The notes under the pieces are model-generated. The model did not search any database and was not told the DNA's origin. It saw only the letters and a program-made list of their open reading frames with translations. Below, one piece after another: positions 27,415 to 37,374 of a DNA stretch of 64,000 bases. Origin of the DNA: Acetatifactor muris (GTDB lineage: Bacteria > Bacillota > Clostridia > Lachnospirales > Lachnospiraceae); contig NZ_JANJZD010000005.1 in assembly GCF_024623325.1 (NCBI RefSeq), positions 62,001 through 126,000 on the forward strand. Reading direction: 5' to 3'. Made by a program: the position numbers and the translations under genes. Position 1 is the first letter of the stretch, and each line of letters starts with the position of its first letter.

Positions 27415-28323
27415 CTACAGCTTCTGACTGAAAATACTTTTATAGCCCTCGCCATAGATCTCCGTGGCGCTGGTGATAATCATAAAAGCGTCAGGGTCTT
27501 CCTGACGGACAATTTCTTCCGCCTTTGGAAATAAATATTTCTTCACCACACACAGAATGACCTTCTTATCCTTACCACTGTATGCGCCATTTCCGGACAT
27601 ATAGGTGGCGCCGATATTCAGTTCCTCCAGAATACGCCCCGCAATCTTCTCATGTCTGTCACTGATGATAAAAAGCATCTTCGCTCCGTCATGGCCGTAC
27701 AGCACCACATCCAGCAGCAGAGAGTTCACCAGCACTACCAGCCCCGCGTACAGCGCTGTGTCGATATCCTGGAACACAAAAGCAGATGCTGTCACAATAA
27801 TCGTATCCGTCAGCAGAAAAAGGGCGCCGGTTTTCAAATGGGGAAATTTCAGCCGCAACAGCTTTACAATAATGTCCGTTCCGCCGGAAGTGGCTCCGGC
27901 CTTGAAAATCAATCCCAGCCCTACGGCCATCAGCGCTCCGCCTGCCAGCGCCGCAAGCAGCGGATCTGCCGTCACCGCTCCCAGCGGCGCCAGCAGATTG
28001 GTAAAGTAAGAACTCATCACCGTACAGTACAGGGTTGACAGAATAAACTTTAAGCCAAACTTCCAGGTACCCACCAGCAGAATCGGAATATTGACGGCGA
28101 ACATCCAGGTACCTGTCTCCAGTCCCGTAATTCGATTCAGAATAATGGCAATCCCGGTGACACCTCCCGGAGCAAGGGAATTCGGATCAAGGAACATGCT
28201 GACGGCAGCCGCATAGATGCCCGCAGCCAGCGTTATCATCAGGTAATCAGCAATTCTTCGTCTTATCGTTTTCTTTTCTTCCGGTCCCGATTGGTTTTTC
28301 TGCTCTCTGACCTGTTTCCCCAT
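27415..28323 (-). CDS. YitT-family membrane protein (DUF161/DUF2179)
   Basis: 302 aa. A basic cytoplasmic start (to about residue 25) is followed by five or six helices with the family motif SMFLDPNSLAPGGVTGIAI and GATSGGTDIIVKLL. The C-terminal soluble DUF2179 domain ends the protein (GNGAYSGKDKKVILCVVKK, PDAFMIITSATEIYGEGY). The function of YitT proteins is not settled. It is 41 nt after the threonine ammonia-lyase gene and may be co-transcribed with it. Confidence 0.9.
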   Translation of the reverse strand: MGKQVREQKNQSGPEEKKTIRRRIADYLMITLAAGIYAAAVSMFLDPNSLAPGGVTGIAIILNRITGLETGTWMFAVNIPILLVGTWKFGLKFILSTLYCTVMSSYFTNLLAPLGAVTADPLLAALAGGALMAVGLGLIFKAGATSGGTDIIVKLLRLKFPHLKTGALFLLTDTIIVTASAFVFQDIDTALYAGLVVLVNSLLLDVVLYGHDGAKMLFIISDRHEKIAGRILEELNIGATYMSGNGAYSGKDKKVILCVVKKYLFPKAEEIVRQEDPDAFMIITSATEIYGEGYKSIFSQKL

Positions 28324-28363
28324 ACCAGAATGTACATGTCTCCTTTCACAGTCCCTTTCCGAA

Positions 28364-29605
28364 TCAGATACTTGTAGTCACCTGTTTCGGGCTGTAGCCT
28401 TCTTTTTCCAAAGCTTCCATAATTCGGTTCTTATGGTCTGTTCCAAACGCTTCCATGGTAATGCGCAGTTCCACAGCCGCATTTCTGTTGATGGTGACAA
28501 ACTGGTTATGCTCCAGCTTGACCACATTTCCGTCCACCCCTGCAATGAGCCCTGACACCTTGTGCAGTTCACCGGGCTTATCCGGCAGAAGTATGGATAC
28601 GGTGAAAATCCTGTCTCTCATAATCAGCCCCTGCTGCACCACAGAAGACATGATAGTCACATCCATGTTGCCTCCGCTTAAAATGGACACCACCTTTTTC
28701 CCTTTCACATCCAGGTGCTTCAGCGCGGCCACCGCCAGCAGTCCGGAATTTTCCACAACTATCTTATGATTTTCCACCATATCAAGAAAGGCAACCACCA
28801 GCTCCTTATCCTCCACGGTAATAATATCATCCAGATTCTGCTGAAGATAAGGAAACAGTTTGCCTCCCGGAGTCTTCACCGCCGTTCCGTCCGCTATGGT
28901 ATTGACTTTCGGCAGAGTCACCACTTTTCCCTCCGCAAGAGACCTCTGCATACAGTTTGCCCCGGCCGGCTCCACTCCAATCACCTTAATTTTCGGATTC
29001 AGCAGTTTTGCCAGTGCCGACACGCCTGTGGCCAGACCGCCTCCACCGATGGGCACCAGAATATAATCTACCAGCGGCAGCTCCTTCACAATCTCCATGG
29101 CGACAGTTCCCTGTCCGGTAGCCACTGTCAGATCGTCGAAAGGATGTATAAAGGTATATCCGTTCTCCTCCGCCAGCTCATACGCCTTCCCACATGCTTC
29201 ATCATACACATCTCCGTACAGTACTACCTGGGCCCCGTAACTTTTGGTGCGGTTCACCTTGATTAACGGCGTGGTGGTAGGCATCACAATGACAGCTTTC
29301 ACGCCGTAGGCTTTGGCCGCATAGGCAACTCCCTGCGCATGGTTACCCGCCGATGCCGTAATCAGTCCTCTCCCCCGCTCTTCCTCGGTGAGGGTACTGA
29401 TTTTATAATATGCGCCGCGAAGCTTATATGCGCCTGTCAGCTGCATGTTTTCAGGCTTTAGGTACACTTTATTTCCGGTCTTGGCACTGAGATATTCGCT
29501 GAACACCAGCTTTGTCTCCAGAATTACCCGCTTTACAATCTCCGAAGCCTCCTCAAATTTCTCCAGGGAAAGGCCTTCTGTCTCTTTCCTGTATTCTTCT
29601 GTCAT
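28364..29605 (-). CDS. ilvA: Threonine ammonia-lyase with ACT domain
   Basis: 413 aa PLP enzyme that deaminates L-threonine to 2-oxobutanoate and ammonia. The PLP Lys is K61 in GAYKLRGAY; the phosphate-binding loop is VPIGGGGLATG. A single C-terminal ACT domain (about 335-410, LLPDKPGELHKVSGLIAG) makes this the 400-aa class seen in anaerobes rather than the 500-aa biosynthetic IlvA, so a catabolic (TdcB-like) role is equally possible. No other isoleucine genes are nearby. Confidence 0.9.
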   Translation of the reverse strand: MTEEYRKETEGLSLEKFEEASEIVKRVILETKLVFSEYLSAKTGNKVYLKPENMQLTGAYKLRGAYYKISTLTEEERGRGLITASAGNHAQGVAYAAKAYGVKAVIVMPTTTPLIKVNRTKSYGAQVVLYGDVYDEACGKAYELAEENGYTFIHPFDDLTVATGQGTVAMEIVKELPLVDYILVPIGGGGLATGVSALAKLLNPKIKVIGVEPAGANCMQRSLAEGKVVTLPKVNTIADGTAVKTPGGKLFPYLQQNLDDIITVEDKELVVAFLDMVENHKIVVENSGLLAVAALKHLDVKGKKVVSILSGGNMDVTIMSSVVQQGLIMRDRIFTVSILLPDKPGELHKVSGLIAGVDGNVVKLEHNQFVTINRNAAVELRITMEAFGTDHKNRIMEALEKEGYSPKQVTTSI

Positions 29606-29655
29606 CTCTTCCTTATCTCCTATTCCAGTTGCGTCCCTTCAGTTCCGAGACTGTC

Positions 29656-30594
29656 CTATGTGTCCTGCCGCACGTCAAACAGCGCGTTCACAAATTCATC
29701 CGAGTCGAATTTCTGAAGGTCGTCTATGGTCTCCCCCACACCAATATATTTTACCGGAACCCGCAGTTCAGACTGTATGGCCACGGCGATGCCTCCTTTC
29801 GCGGTTCCGTCCATCTTGGTGAGAATGATACCTGTCAGATCCGCCACCTCGCCGAATTCCCTGGCCTGCACAAGGGCGTTCTGCCCTGTGGTTCCGTCCA
29901 GAACAATGAGATTCTCTCTGTGTGCATCCGGGAATTCTCTCTCCACGATACGATTCATTTTGCGGAGTTCTTCCATCAGATTTTTTTTGTTATGGAGCCG
30001 TCCTGCAGTGTCAATCAGGAGCACATCCACCCCTCTGGCTTTGGCCGCGCTGACCGCGTCAAAGACAACGCTGGCCGGGTCCGCACCCTCGCTGCCGCCC
30101 ACCACAGGTACATCCGCACGCCTTGCCCATTCTGCCAGCTGATCACCGGCAGCCGCCCGAAAGGTATCTGCGGCGGCTATCAGCACTTTTCTGCCGTCAT
30201 CCTTCAGCTTTCCCGCAAGCTTTCCCACAGATGTGGTCTTTCCCACCCCGTTGACACCAATCACCATGATCACAGACTGTTTCTTTTCAAAATCATAAGC
30301 ATTTTCCCCTACCCGCATCTGCTCCTTGATTCCCTCTATCAGCAGCTGCTTGCACTCCTGGGGTTCCCTGATATGTCTCTCCTTTATCTGTGCCTTCAGG
30401 CGGCTTACGATTTCCATGGTGGCATTTACGCCGATGTCGCCCATGATCAGTATCTCTTCCAGTTCCTCATAAAATTCGTCATCAATAGCCGAAAAACCGC
30501 TGAACAGGGAATCGATTCCCCTGACAATATTATTTCTTGTCTTGGCCAGTCCTTCTTTTAACCTGGTAAAAAAACCTTTCTTCTCTTCTCCCAT
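29656..30594 (-). CDS. ftsY: Signal recognition particle receptor FtsY
   Basis: 312 aa SRP receptor GTPase at the membrane. It has only a short N-terminal extension before the NG domains, as in Gram-positives. P-loop GVNGVGKTTSVGKLA, DTFRAAAGDQLAEW, DTAGRLHNKKNL, TKMDGTAKGG, and the C-terminal YIGVGETIDDLQKFD are all present. The ATG at 30594 has GGAGG at normal distance; another ATG lies three codons upstream. It follows smc, the usual Firmicute order rnc-smc-ftsY. Confidence 0.97.
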   Translation of the reverse strand: MGEEKKGFFTRLKEGLAKTRNNIVRGIDSLFSGFSAIDDEFYEELEEILIMGDIGVNATMEIVSRLKAQIKERHIREPQECKQLLIEGIKEQMRVGENAYDFEKKQSVIMVIGVNGVGKTTSVGKLAGKLKDDGRKVLIAAADTFRAAAGDQLAEWARRADVPVVGGSEGADPASVVFDAVSAAKARGVDVLLIDTAGRLHNKKNLMEELRKMNRIVEREFPDAHRENLIVLDGTTGQNALVQAREFGEVADLTGIILTKMDGTAKGGIAVAIQSELRVPVKYIGVGETIDDLQKFDSDEFVNALFDVRQDT

Positions 30595-30679
30595 CTTCGT
30601 CATCCCTCCGCCGATTTATTCCGACTCTCCAGCCATCCGAAAAACGCTGTTCCTGGGTTTCGTGTGAAGCAATTCACAT

Positions 30680-33600
30680 TTATTCCAGGTCCTTGTCAAT
30701 CAGACTCACACTTACCAGAGTGGAAACGCCTTTTTCCTGCATGGTAATTCCATACAGCCGGTCTACCTGTTCCATGGTACCTCTTCTGTGCGTTATCACG
30801 ATAAACTGTGTGTTTCGTGTCAGCTTGTGCAGATATTTGGCAAATCTTCCCACATTGGAATCATCCAGGGCCGCTTCAATCTCATCCAGCAGGCAAAAAG
30901 GAGACGGCTTCAGATTCTGAATGGCAAAAAGCAGTGATATGGCCGTCAGCGCTTTCTCCCCTCCTGACAGCTGCATCATATTCTGCAGCTTCTTTCCGGG
31001 GGGCTGGGCGATAATGCGGATACCCGCCTCGAGAATATCTTCCTCCTCAATCAGCTCCAGAGTACCTTTTCCGCCTCCGAACAGCTCCTTAAATACCTTG
31101 TCAAACTCTCTGCCAATCTCCGCGAACTTTTCAGCAAACTGCTTTCTCATGGCACTGTCCAGCTCTTCTATAATGCCCTCCAGTGTCTTCTCCGCTTCCA
31201 CCAGATCATCCCGCTGACCGGTCATAAAGGTAAAACGCTCCATGAGGTTTTTATAATCCTCAATGGCATTTACATTGACATCTCCCAGCTTTTTAATCTG
31301 GTCCCGCAGAGCGGCAATCTCCTTCTTCATTGCGGATAGATCCGTCATGGCTTCATTCCGAAGAGCAGCGGCATCGCTCAGCGTTATCTCATATTCATCC
31401 CACATATAATTGATCTGGGATTCCAGAGATTCTTCCATTCTCTCCTTCTGGGCATTCAGCCGATAGGTTTCCTTATCCAGCGCGGCCCTTTTCTCAGACA
31501 GTTCTTCCCGTCTGGCAAAAAAGGTTTTCTGCCTTTCTGTCAGCTCTTCCCGCCTGGTCACGTCCTCCTTCAGTTTCCTTTCAGACTCACTCTGTGCCGC
31601 AAAGGAAGCATCGATGGTCTTCTCAATCTCCAGGATGTTTCTCTGCCTTCGCTCCACCTCCTGCCGGTTTTCCTCCAGGGCCTGAAGGATTTCCGCCAGC
31701 TCTCCCCGGAATCGTTCAATCTCTCCCAGAATACGTTCCACATTGCTCTGTTTAAAGCCCAGAGTCTGACGCATCTTTTCCACTTTCAAATCCCACTCGG
31801 AGACAAGTGCCGCCGCTTCCGACTCTGTCTTTCGCTGTTCTTCCAGCTCCTGTCCCAGGGCTGCAATCTGCTCCTGAACAGATTTTTCCTGTTCCTCACT
31901 GGAGGAAAGCGCCTCTCTGATCGTCTCTCTGTCTCTCCTGATTTCCAGGATTTTCTCTTCGATTTCCTTCTCTTCCAGCCTCAGGGAAACGGCGCTCTCC
32001 ACTTCCTCCTCCATGCGTTCTCTGGCTTGGGCAATGTTGAGTCTGGCCGTATTCTGCTCTATGGATTTGCGCTGTATCTCACCCTTTATGGCCTCCAGAT
32101 CCACCCGCAGTCTGGTTCGTCTGGCCTTCGTCTGTTCAATCTCCCGGTCTATCTCCTCAATGGAACTCTGCAGCTTCTTCACCTTTCCGTTCAGCTCGTC
32201 GATTTCCCGCCTTCTGCCCAGCAGGTTGCTGTTATTCTTATAGGCACCTCCGCTGATGGCGCCTCCCGGAACCAGAAGCTCGCCTTCCAGCGTGACTATC
32301 CGGATACTGTGGTTGTATTTCCCGGCCAGCTTCACCGCGTTGTCCACATTGTCTACCACCACAATGCGTCCCAGAAGAGAGCCTGCCACATCCCGGTATC
32401 TGTCCTCGATCTTCACCAGCGTATCCGCCGTTCCGATTACACCTTTTTCGGCAAGCACACTGTCGTTCTTAAACTTCTGGGGATTCCGAATACTTGTCAG
32501 CGGCAGGAAAGTGGCTCTGCCCAGTTTGTTGGTCTTCAGATAGGCAATCATCTGCTTGGCAGATTCTTCATTGTCTGTGACAATATTCTGAATATTCCCG
32601 CCCAGGGCCGTCTCTATGGCAGTCTCATATTTCTTCTCCGCCTGGATGATGTCCGCCACAACTCCGATAATCCCCCGGTTCTTTTCCTTCTGCTCCATCA
32701 CCTTTTTGACGCTGCCGCCATAACCCTCGTAACGCTCGGCCAGATTGGACAGTGCCTCCAGTCTGGACTTTTCCATGTGATAGGCGCTCTGGGCTTCTTT
32801 CAGTCTTCCGTCCTTTTGGGTCAATGTCTCCCGGAACGTGCCAAGCTCCTGCTCCACATTTTTTTCCTGGTCGTTCAGTGTGCGGATTTCCTCTGTAATT
32901 GCTGCAAATTCCGCCTCCAGGTTCTTTATTGTCTCCTCTCTGGCAGCCTCGTCGGATTTATGTCGCAGCAGCCTGGAATTCAGCTCTGCTCTTCTGATAT
33001 TCACCTGCTCCATCATGGTATCCAGACGTTCCATCCGCGATTTGATGGTAGCTCTCTGATTCAGTTCTCCGATAATGGTATTCTTCCCGGCTTCCATGCC
33101 GGCATTCAACTGCGAGATTTTTTCCTGTATTTCCTCCAGAGTTCCTCTGGCCGCATCTGCCTTTTCATGGATCTCCCGCATCTGCGCATCCGTTTCTTCT
33201 TTTTCCCTGAGAATGGACACTCTGTCCTGTTCTCTGGCGGCGATCTCTTCCTGAAGAGCGTCCCGGCGGCTGTTCAGATGGGATTCGCTGCCCCTGGCGG
33301 AATTAATCTGCTCCTTCAGGACATTCATCTCTCCTTCCAGCCTGCCCCTGGTAAGTCCTGCATCGGTTACAGTACTTCTGGCTTCCTCAATGGCAGTCTC
33401 CAGTCTCTCGATTTCTTCCTGAATTCGACCGTATTCCTCCTTTATCCCCTCGTAGGCTTCATTGGTCTCGGAAAGCTCGGCGCTTGCCGTCCCATATTTT
33501 TCTTCCACGGACCGCAGCTGTTCTCTGAGTCTGGCATTCTCCAGAAGAAATGCATTTACATCCAGGTTTTTCAGCTCTTCCCGCTTTCGCAGATAGATTC

Positions 33601-34237
33601 TGGCCGTCTCAGACTGGCGCTCCAGAGGACCGGTCTGTTTCTCCAGCTCCGAGAGAATGTCGTTCACCCGGACCAGATTCTGTTTCTCATTCTCCAGCTT
33701 TACCTGAGCCGCCGCCTTTCTGCGCTTGAATTTTACGATGCCCGCCGCTTCGTCGAAAAGCTCTCTCCGCTCCTCCGGCTTGCCGCTCAGGATTTTGTCA
33801 ATTTGTCCCTGTCCGATGATAGAATATCCTTCCTTGCCGATACCTGTATCATAAAACAGTTCATTTACATCCTTCAGTCTGCACGGACTTCCGTTAATCA
33901 GATATTCACTTTCTCCGGAACGGTAAATGCGCCTTGCCACCGTCACTTCGTCAAAGTCAATGGCCAGCTGATGATCCGCATTGTCCAACGTAATAGATAC
34001 ATATGCGTAGCTCAGCGGCTTTCTGTTCTCCGTACCCGAGAAAATGACATCCTGCATGCTGGCTCCGCGCAGCTGCTTCACGCGCTGTTCTCCCAGAACC
34101 CAGCGGACCGCATCCGCCACATTGCTCTTTCCGCTTCCGTTGGGACCCACGATTCCCGTTATCCCATTGTGGAATTGAAAGTTGATTTTATTGGCAAAGG
34201 ACTTAAAGCCCTGCACCTCGATGCTTTTTAAATACAT
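30680..34237 (-). CDS. smc: Chromosome partition protein SMC
   Basis: 1185-aa ATPase that loads on DNA with ScpAB and organises the chromosome. Walker A GPNGSGKSN (32-40) near the N-terminus, two long coiled coils (about 170-500 and 670-1020), a hinge between them with ALGGNIQNIVTDNEESAKQMI and PGGAISGG, and the C-terminal signature LSGGEKALTAISLLFA plus Walker B CLLDEIEAALDD. Length and domain order are normal. Its start overlaps the rnc stop by 10 nt. Confidence 0.98.
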   Translation of the reverse strand: MYLKSIEVQGFKSFANKINFQFHNGITGIVGPNGSGKSNVADAVRWVLGEQRVKQLRGASMQDVIFSGTENRKPLSYAYVSITLDNADHQLAIDFDEVTVARRIYRSGESEYLINGSPCRLKDVNELFYDTGIGKEGYSIIGQGQIDKILSGKPEERRELFDEAAGIVKFKRRKAAAQVKLENEKQNLVRVNDILSELEKQTGPLERQSETARIYLRKREELKNLDVNAFLLENARLREQLRSVEEKYGTASAELSETNEAYEGIKEEYGRIQEEIERLETAIEEARSTVTDAGLTRGRLEGEMNVLKEQINSARGSESHLNSRRDALQEEIAAREQDRVSILREKEETDAQMREIHEKADAARGTLEEIQEKISQLNAGMEAGKNTIIGELNQRATIKSRMERLDTMMEQVNIRRAELNSRLLRHKSDEAAREETIKNLEAEFAAITEEIRTLNDQEKNVEQELGTFRETLTQKDGRLKEAQSAYHMEKSRLEALSNLAERYEGYGGSVKKVMEQKEKNRGIIGVVADIIQAEKKYETAIETALGGNIQNIVTDNEESAKQMIAYLKTNKLGRATFLPLTSIRNPQKFKNDSVLAEKGVIGTADTLVKIEDRYRDVAGSLLGRIVVVDNVDNAVKLAGKYNHSIRIVTLEGELLVPGGAISGGAYKNNSNLLGRRREIDELNGKVKKLQSSIEEIDREIEQTKARRTRLRVDLEAIKGEIQRKSIEQNTARLNIAQARERMEEEVESAVSLRLEEKEIEEKILEIRRDRETIREALSSSEEQEKSVQEQIAALGQELEEQRKTESEAAALVSEWDLKVEKMRQTLGFKQSNVERILGEIERFRGELAEILQALEENRQEVERRQRNILEIEKTIDASFAAQSESERKLKEDVTRREELTERQKTFFARREELSEKRAALDKETYRLNAQKERMEESLESQINYMWDEYEITLSDAAALRNEAMTDLSAMKKEIAALRDQIKKLGDVNVNAIEDYKNLMERFTFMTGQRDDLVEAEKTLEGIIEELDSAMRKQFAEKFAEIGREFDKVFKELFGGGKGTLELIEEEDILEAGIRIIAQPPGKKLQNMMQLSGGEKALTAISLLFAIQNLKPSPFCLLDEIEAALDDSNVGRFAKYLHKLTRNTQFIVITHRRGTMEQVDRLYGITMQEKGVSTLVSVSLIDKDLE

Positions 34238-34929
34238 TCCCTCTCCCTCAGAAACAACAGTGCCTTATATGCCGCCTGCTGCTCCGCCGCTTTTTTGGTC
34301 TTTCCCTCTCCGGTACCAAGAGTCTCGCCCTCCATACATACCAGCACATGAAATATTTTATCATGTTCCGGTCCGCTCTCCGACAGCAGCTCATAGCTGA
34401 ATTCCTTCTTCAGTCTGCCCTGTATCAGCTCCTGCAGATTGCTCTTGCTGTCATAGAACAGCTGCTTGTCCTCCAGATCGGACAGAATAAAGCGATTGAT
34501 AAATGTCCTCGCCGGCTCCATACCGCCGTCCAGATAGACCGCGCCAATCAGCGCTTCCATGACATCGGAAGTAAGACTGTCACGTCTGCGGCCCCCGGTG
34601 TTCTCTTCTCCCCTTCCCAGCAGCATAAATTCTCCCAGCTCCAGGTCCTTTGCGCAGAATGCCAGAGCAGGTTCGCAGACCATGGAAGCACGCATTTTGG
34701 TCAGTTCTCCCTCTGACATTTCTTCATATTCATGGTACAGAAATTCGCTGGTAACCACCTCAAGCACTGCATCTCCCAGGAATTCCAGCCTTTCATAATT
34801 TTTCCCTTTGCGGATTTTCTGTTCATTGGTAAAGGAACTGTGGGTCAGAGCCTGTTTCAGCAGCGCATGATCCCGAAAGTGATATCCGATTCGTTCCTCC
34901 AATGTCTCCATGGTATAACCATCCAGCAT
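34228..34929 (-). CDS. rnc: Ribonuclease III
   Basis: 233 aa double-strand-specific RNase that processes rRNA and other structured RNAs. The catalytic signature ERLEFLGDAVLEVV is intact, with the downstream acidic helix (DVMEALIGAVYLDGG), and a C-terminal double-stranded RNA binding domain ends TKKAAEQQAAYKALL. The ATG at 34929 with AGGAAG upstream is chosen; the frame stays open 96 nt further but those residues do not look like the family. It lies between acpP and smc. Confidence 0.96.
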   Translation of the reverse strand: MLDGYTMETLEERIGYHFRDHALLKQALTHSSFTNEQKIRKGKNYERLEFLGDAVLEVVTSEFLYHEYEEMSEGELTKMRASMVCEPALAFCAKDLELGEFMLLGRGEENTGGRRRDSLTSDVMEALIGAVYLDGGMEPARTFINRFILSDLEDKQLFYDSKSNLQELIQGRLKKEFSYELLSESGPEHDKIFHVLVCMEGETLGTGEGKTKKAAEQQAAYKALLFLRERECI

Positions 34930-35039
34930 ATTTGTCTTCTTCCTTTTTACATTATGGCACTCAGACTGAAATCGTCTGAACGCAAATGAGCAGTCGCATA
35001 GCGGACTGCTCTTATTATAGTCCATATGACTGAGCGTAT

Positions 35040-35270
35040 TTAGGGTAACGCGCTTTTGATTAATTCCACTGCTTCTTCCACAGTACTGATCTTTTCCGCT
35101 TTCTCAGCAGGAATATCAATGTTGAATTCCTCTTCGATTCCCGACACAATCTGGAACACATCCAGGGAATCGGCACCCAGATCGTCTACAAAGGTAGATT
35201 CCATGGCAATCTCATCAGGATCCAGGTTCAATACCTCCGCAATGATTTTCTTCAGTTTTTCGAATTCCAT
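35040..35270 (-). CDS. acpP: Acyl carrier protein
   Basis: 76 aa. The phosphopantetheine attachment site is S35 in GADSLDVFQIV. It carries growing fatty-acyl chains. The gene follows plsX after 17 nt and precedes rnc, so lipid synthesis and the rnc-smc-ftsY genes share a transcript. Confidence 0.97.
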   Translation of the reverse strand: MEFEKLKKIIAEVLNLDPDEIAMESTFVDDLGADSLDVFQIVSGIEEEFNIDIPAEKAEKISTVEEAVELIKSALP

Positions 35271-35287
35271 ACGGTTACCTCCTTTCC

Positions 35288-36298
35288 TTAATCCTCAAGA
35301 ACCATCTGTTCTTTGATTTTTTGATTTATTTTCTGTTCCTTAAATGCAATACATTGCAAAACAGAATTTCGAATTTCAATGGCCTTACTGCTTCCGTGGG
35401 TTTTAACTACCAGTCCGTTCAACCCCAGCAGCGGCGCTCCGCCGTATTCCTCCGTGCTGAATCCCTTCAGCGTCTGCTTCAGAGCGGGCTTCACCAGCAG
35501 CGCTCCTATCTTGCTTCTCAGGCTGCTCATCATCCCGGCCTTGATCTTCTGAATCAGGGCTCCGCTGACTCCCTCCAGCATCTTCAGTACCACATTCCCC
35601 ACAAAAGCTTCGCAGACCAGCACGTCCGCCGCTCCCATGGGAATATCCCTGGCCTCCACATTGCCCACGAAATTGATCTCCGGGCAGTTCTTCAAAAGAG
35701 GATAGGCTTCTTTCGTCAGCGCGTTCCCCTTCTCTTCCTCCGCGCCGATATTCACCAGTCCCACTCTCGGATTCTGAATGCCAATTACACTTTCCATATA
35801 AACAGATCCCATCTTGGCAAACTGCAGAAGCTGAGAAGGTCTGGCATCCACATTGGCGCCGCAGTCCAGCAGAAGACTCACACCGCTGACATGCGGAATC
35901 ACAGGGGCAAGAGGCGGCCTCTCCACACCCTTAATCCGGCCCACAATAACCTGACCGCCAACCAGCACCGCTCCGGTACTTCCTGCCGAGACAAAAGCGT
36001 CGCACTCTCCGTTCTTAACCATATACATGGACTTTACAATAGAAGAATCTTTCTTCCTGCGGATTGCCATTACCGGAGGTTCTCCTGTCTCAATGACATC
36101 CTCCGCATGTACTATTTCCATCTGCTCCGGGGGATAAGTATATTTGTTCAGCTCTTCTTTTATCACAGGCTCCCGGCCTACCAGAAATACCTTTACCCTC
36201 CTGTCGGCATTTACCGCGTCTACCGCACCTTTGACAACTTCCCCAGGCGCATTGTCTCCGCCCATGGCGTCTACCGCCACATTTACCATCTCAGCCAT
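35288..36298 (-). CDS. plsX: Phosphate acyltransferase PlsX
   Basis: 336 aa enzyme that converts acyl-ACP to acyl-phosphate, feeding PlsY in phospholipid synthesis. Family motifs include VAVDAMGGDNAPGEVVKGA, VSAGSTGAVLVGG, LLDCGANVDARP, VGLVNIGAEEEKGN and CEAFVGNVVLKMLEG. RBS AAGGAAGAACGG precedes the ATG. No FapR box was recognised in the promoter region. Confidence 0.97.
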   Translation of the reverse strand: MAEMVNVAVDAMGGDNAPGEVVKGAVDAVNADRRVKVFLVGREPVIKEELNKYTYPPEQMEIVHAEDVIETGEPPVMAIRRKKDSSIVKSMYMVKNGECDAFVSAGSTGAVLVGGQVIVGRIKGVERPPLAPVIPHVSGVSLLLDCGANVDARPSQLLQFAKMGSVYMESVIGIQNPRVGLVNIGAEEEKGNALTKEAYPLLKNCPEINFVGNVEARDIPMGAADVLVCEAFVGNVVLKMLEGVSGALIQKIKAGMMSSLRSKIGALLVKPALKQTLKGFSTEEYGGAPLLGLNGLVVKTHGSSKAIEIRNSVLQCIAFKEQKINQKIKEQMVLED

Positions 36299-36363
36299 CC
36301 GTTCTTCCTTCCGTGATTGGACTTCCTTTCAGTTGTTTACAGGCATTTTATATTCCATATTTT

Positions 36364-36392
36364 ACTATAATAGAATCTGAAATAAAAATCAA
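36364..36392 (-). promoter_or_regulatory. Promoter of plsX-acpP-rnc-smc-ftsY
   Basis: Minus strand TTGATT (36387-36392), 17 bp, TATAGT (36364-36369), located between the rpmF terminator and plsX. Confidence 0.6.
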
Positions 36393-36412
36393 GAATTTTT
36401 TCACATAAGAAA

Positions 36413-36434
36413 AGGGCGTCCTTCAGAACGCCCT
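36413..36434 (-). terminator. Terminator of the yceD-rpmF transcript
   Basis: Minus strand AGGGCGT/ACGCCCT with an 8-nt loop, followed by TTTTCTTAT. It lies 66 nt after the rpmF stop. Confidence 0.75.
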
Positions 36435-36499
36435 GGCTCACTGCCGGCATCTAAATGTCGACCGCATGTCCACTATGCAATGCACAAACGATCCTGTCT

Positions 36500-36679
36500 T
36501 CAGTCAACATTTATAACCTGCTTCTTGTTGTAAGAACCGCAGGCTTTGCACACTCTGTGCGGTACCATAAGCACGCCGCATCTGCTGCATTTTACCAGAG
36601 TGGGAGCACTCATTTTCCAGTTTGCTCTCCTCTTATCCCTTCTGCTTTTGGAAGATTTATTCTTAGGACAAATAGACAT
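36500..36679 (-). CDS. rpmF: 50S ribosomal protein L32
   Basis: 59 aa, a short gene easily missed. The sequence begins MSICPKNKSSKSRRDKRR and has the zinc-ribbon pairs CSRCG and CKACG, so it is the zinc-binding C+ form. It starts 2 nt after the yceD stop, with AGGAGG upstream. The yceD-rpmF-plsX order is conserved in bacteria. Confidence 0.96.
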   Translation of the reverse strand: MSICPKNKSSKSRRDKRRANWKMSAPTLVKCSRCGVLMVPHRVCKACGSYNKKQVINVD

Positions 36680-36681
36680 TG

Positions 36682-37200
36682 TTACACCTCCTTATTCTTG
36701 AAAATATCTTGTATTACTGCCATACGGGGATCCGGAACAAATGTATCGCATCCGCAGTCCCTCATATTCAGATTCTGCCCACACACAGGACATATTCCCT
36801 TGCAGTCCTCTCTGCACAGAATCTTCACAGGCCAGTTAATCAAAATCTCATTGCGCACGAAAGCTTCCGTATCCAGCTGATACCCCTCTGTCAGAGCCAC
36901 TTCGTCCTCGGCCTCCGTAGGCTTTCCTCCCGGCATCAGAGCAACACGGTCAAATTCCAGCTTCAGTTCCACCGGTACCTCCGTCAGGCATCTGTCGCAG
37001 CCCGCCTGAAGGGTCAGTTCCATGCCTCCCTCAATCTTCGCCCTGCCGGGACCGGCATTCGTAATCACGAGAGACACGGGAGTCCGCCCTGTAATCTCGA
37101 ACCTTTCCCCTCTGCACTCAAAAACGTTCATCTCAAGAGGTATCTCTTTTTTCAGCTGCATCCCTTCGGATGTCAGTACATCAGATAAATTTACAAACAT
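36682..37200 (-). CDS. yceD: YceD-family (DUF177) protein
   Basis: 172 aa. YceD proteins are encoded before rpmF and have been linked to 23S rRNA accumulation. Motifs: CDRCLTEVPVEL in the middle and the Cys-rich CREDCKGICPVCGQNLN with CGCD near the end, likely a metal site. The ATG at 37200 has AGGAG 5 nt upstream. Confidence 0.92.
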   Translation of the reverse strand: MFVNLSDVLTSEGMQLKKEIPLEMNVFECRGERFEITGRTPVSLVITNAGPGRAKIEGGMELTLQAGCDRCLTEVPVELKLEFDRVALMPGGKPTEAEDEVALTEGYQLDTEAFVRNEILINWPVKILCREDCKGICPVCGQNLNMRDCGCDTFVPDPRMAVIQDIFKNKEV

Positions 37201-37268
37201 AATGACTCCTGGGGACATTTACACAGCCTGTATCCCTGATAGACATAGTGCGCTTCACATACTGCTTC

Positions 37269-37297
37269 ATTATAATCTGGTTCATATGCTTTGTCAA
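37269..37297 (-). promoter_or_regulatory. Consensus promoter of yceD-rpmF
   Basis: Minus strand TTGACA (37292-37297), 17 bp, TATAAT (37269-37274), a perfect match to sigma-A consensus with a leader of about 60 nt. Confidence 0.85.
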
Positions 37298-37374
37298 TAT
37301 CTTTTTCCCATGATTTTCTAATCTTATTTTCTGTTCCTTTTCCGCCACAACGGCCCTGATACTTCCCGGAAATG

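Noticed and set aside
36299..36412. FapR operator before plsX
   Set aside because: No TTAGTACCTGATACTAA-like palindrome is visible; only a promoter is seen.
37321..37374. Terminator after the 740-aa ABC gene
   Set aside because: Only a weak TTCCG/CGGAA pairing with a long loop and no U-run.
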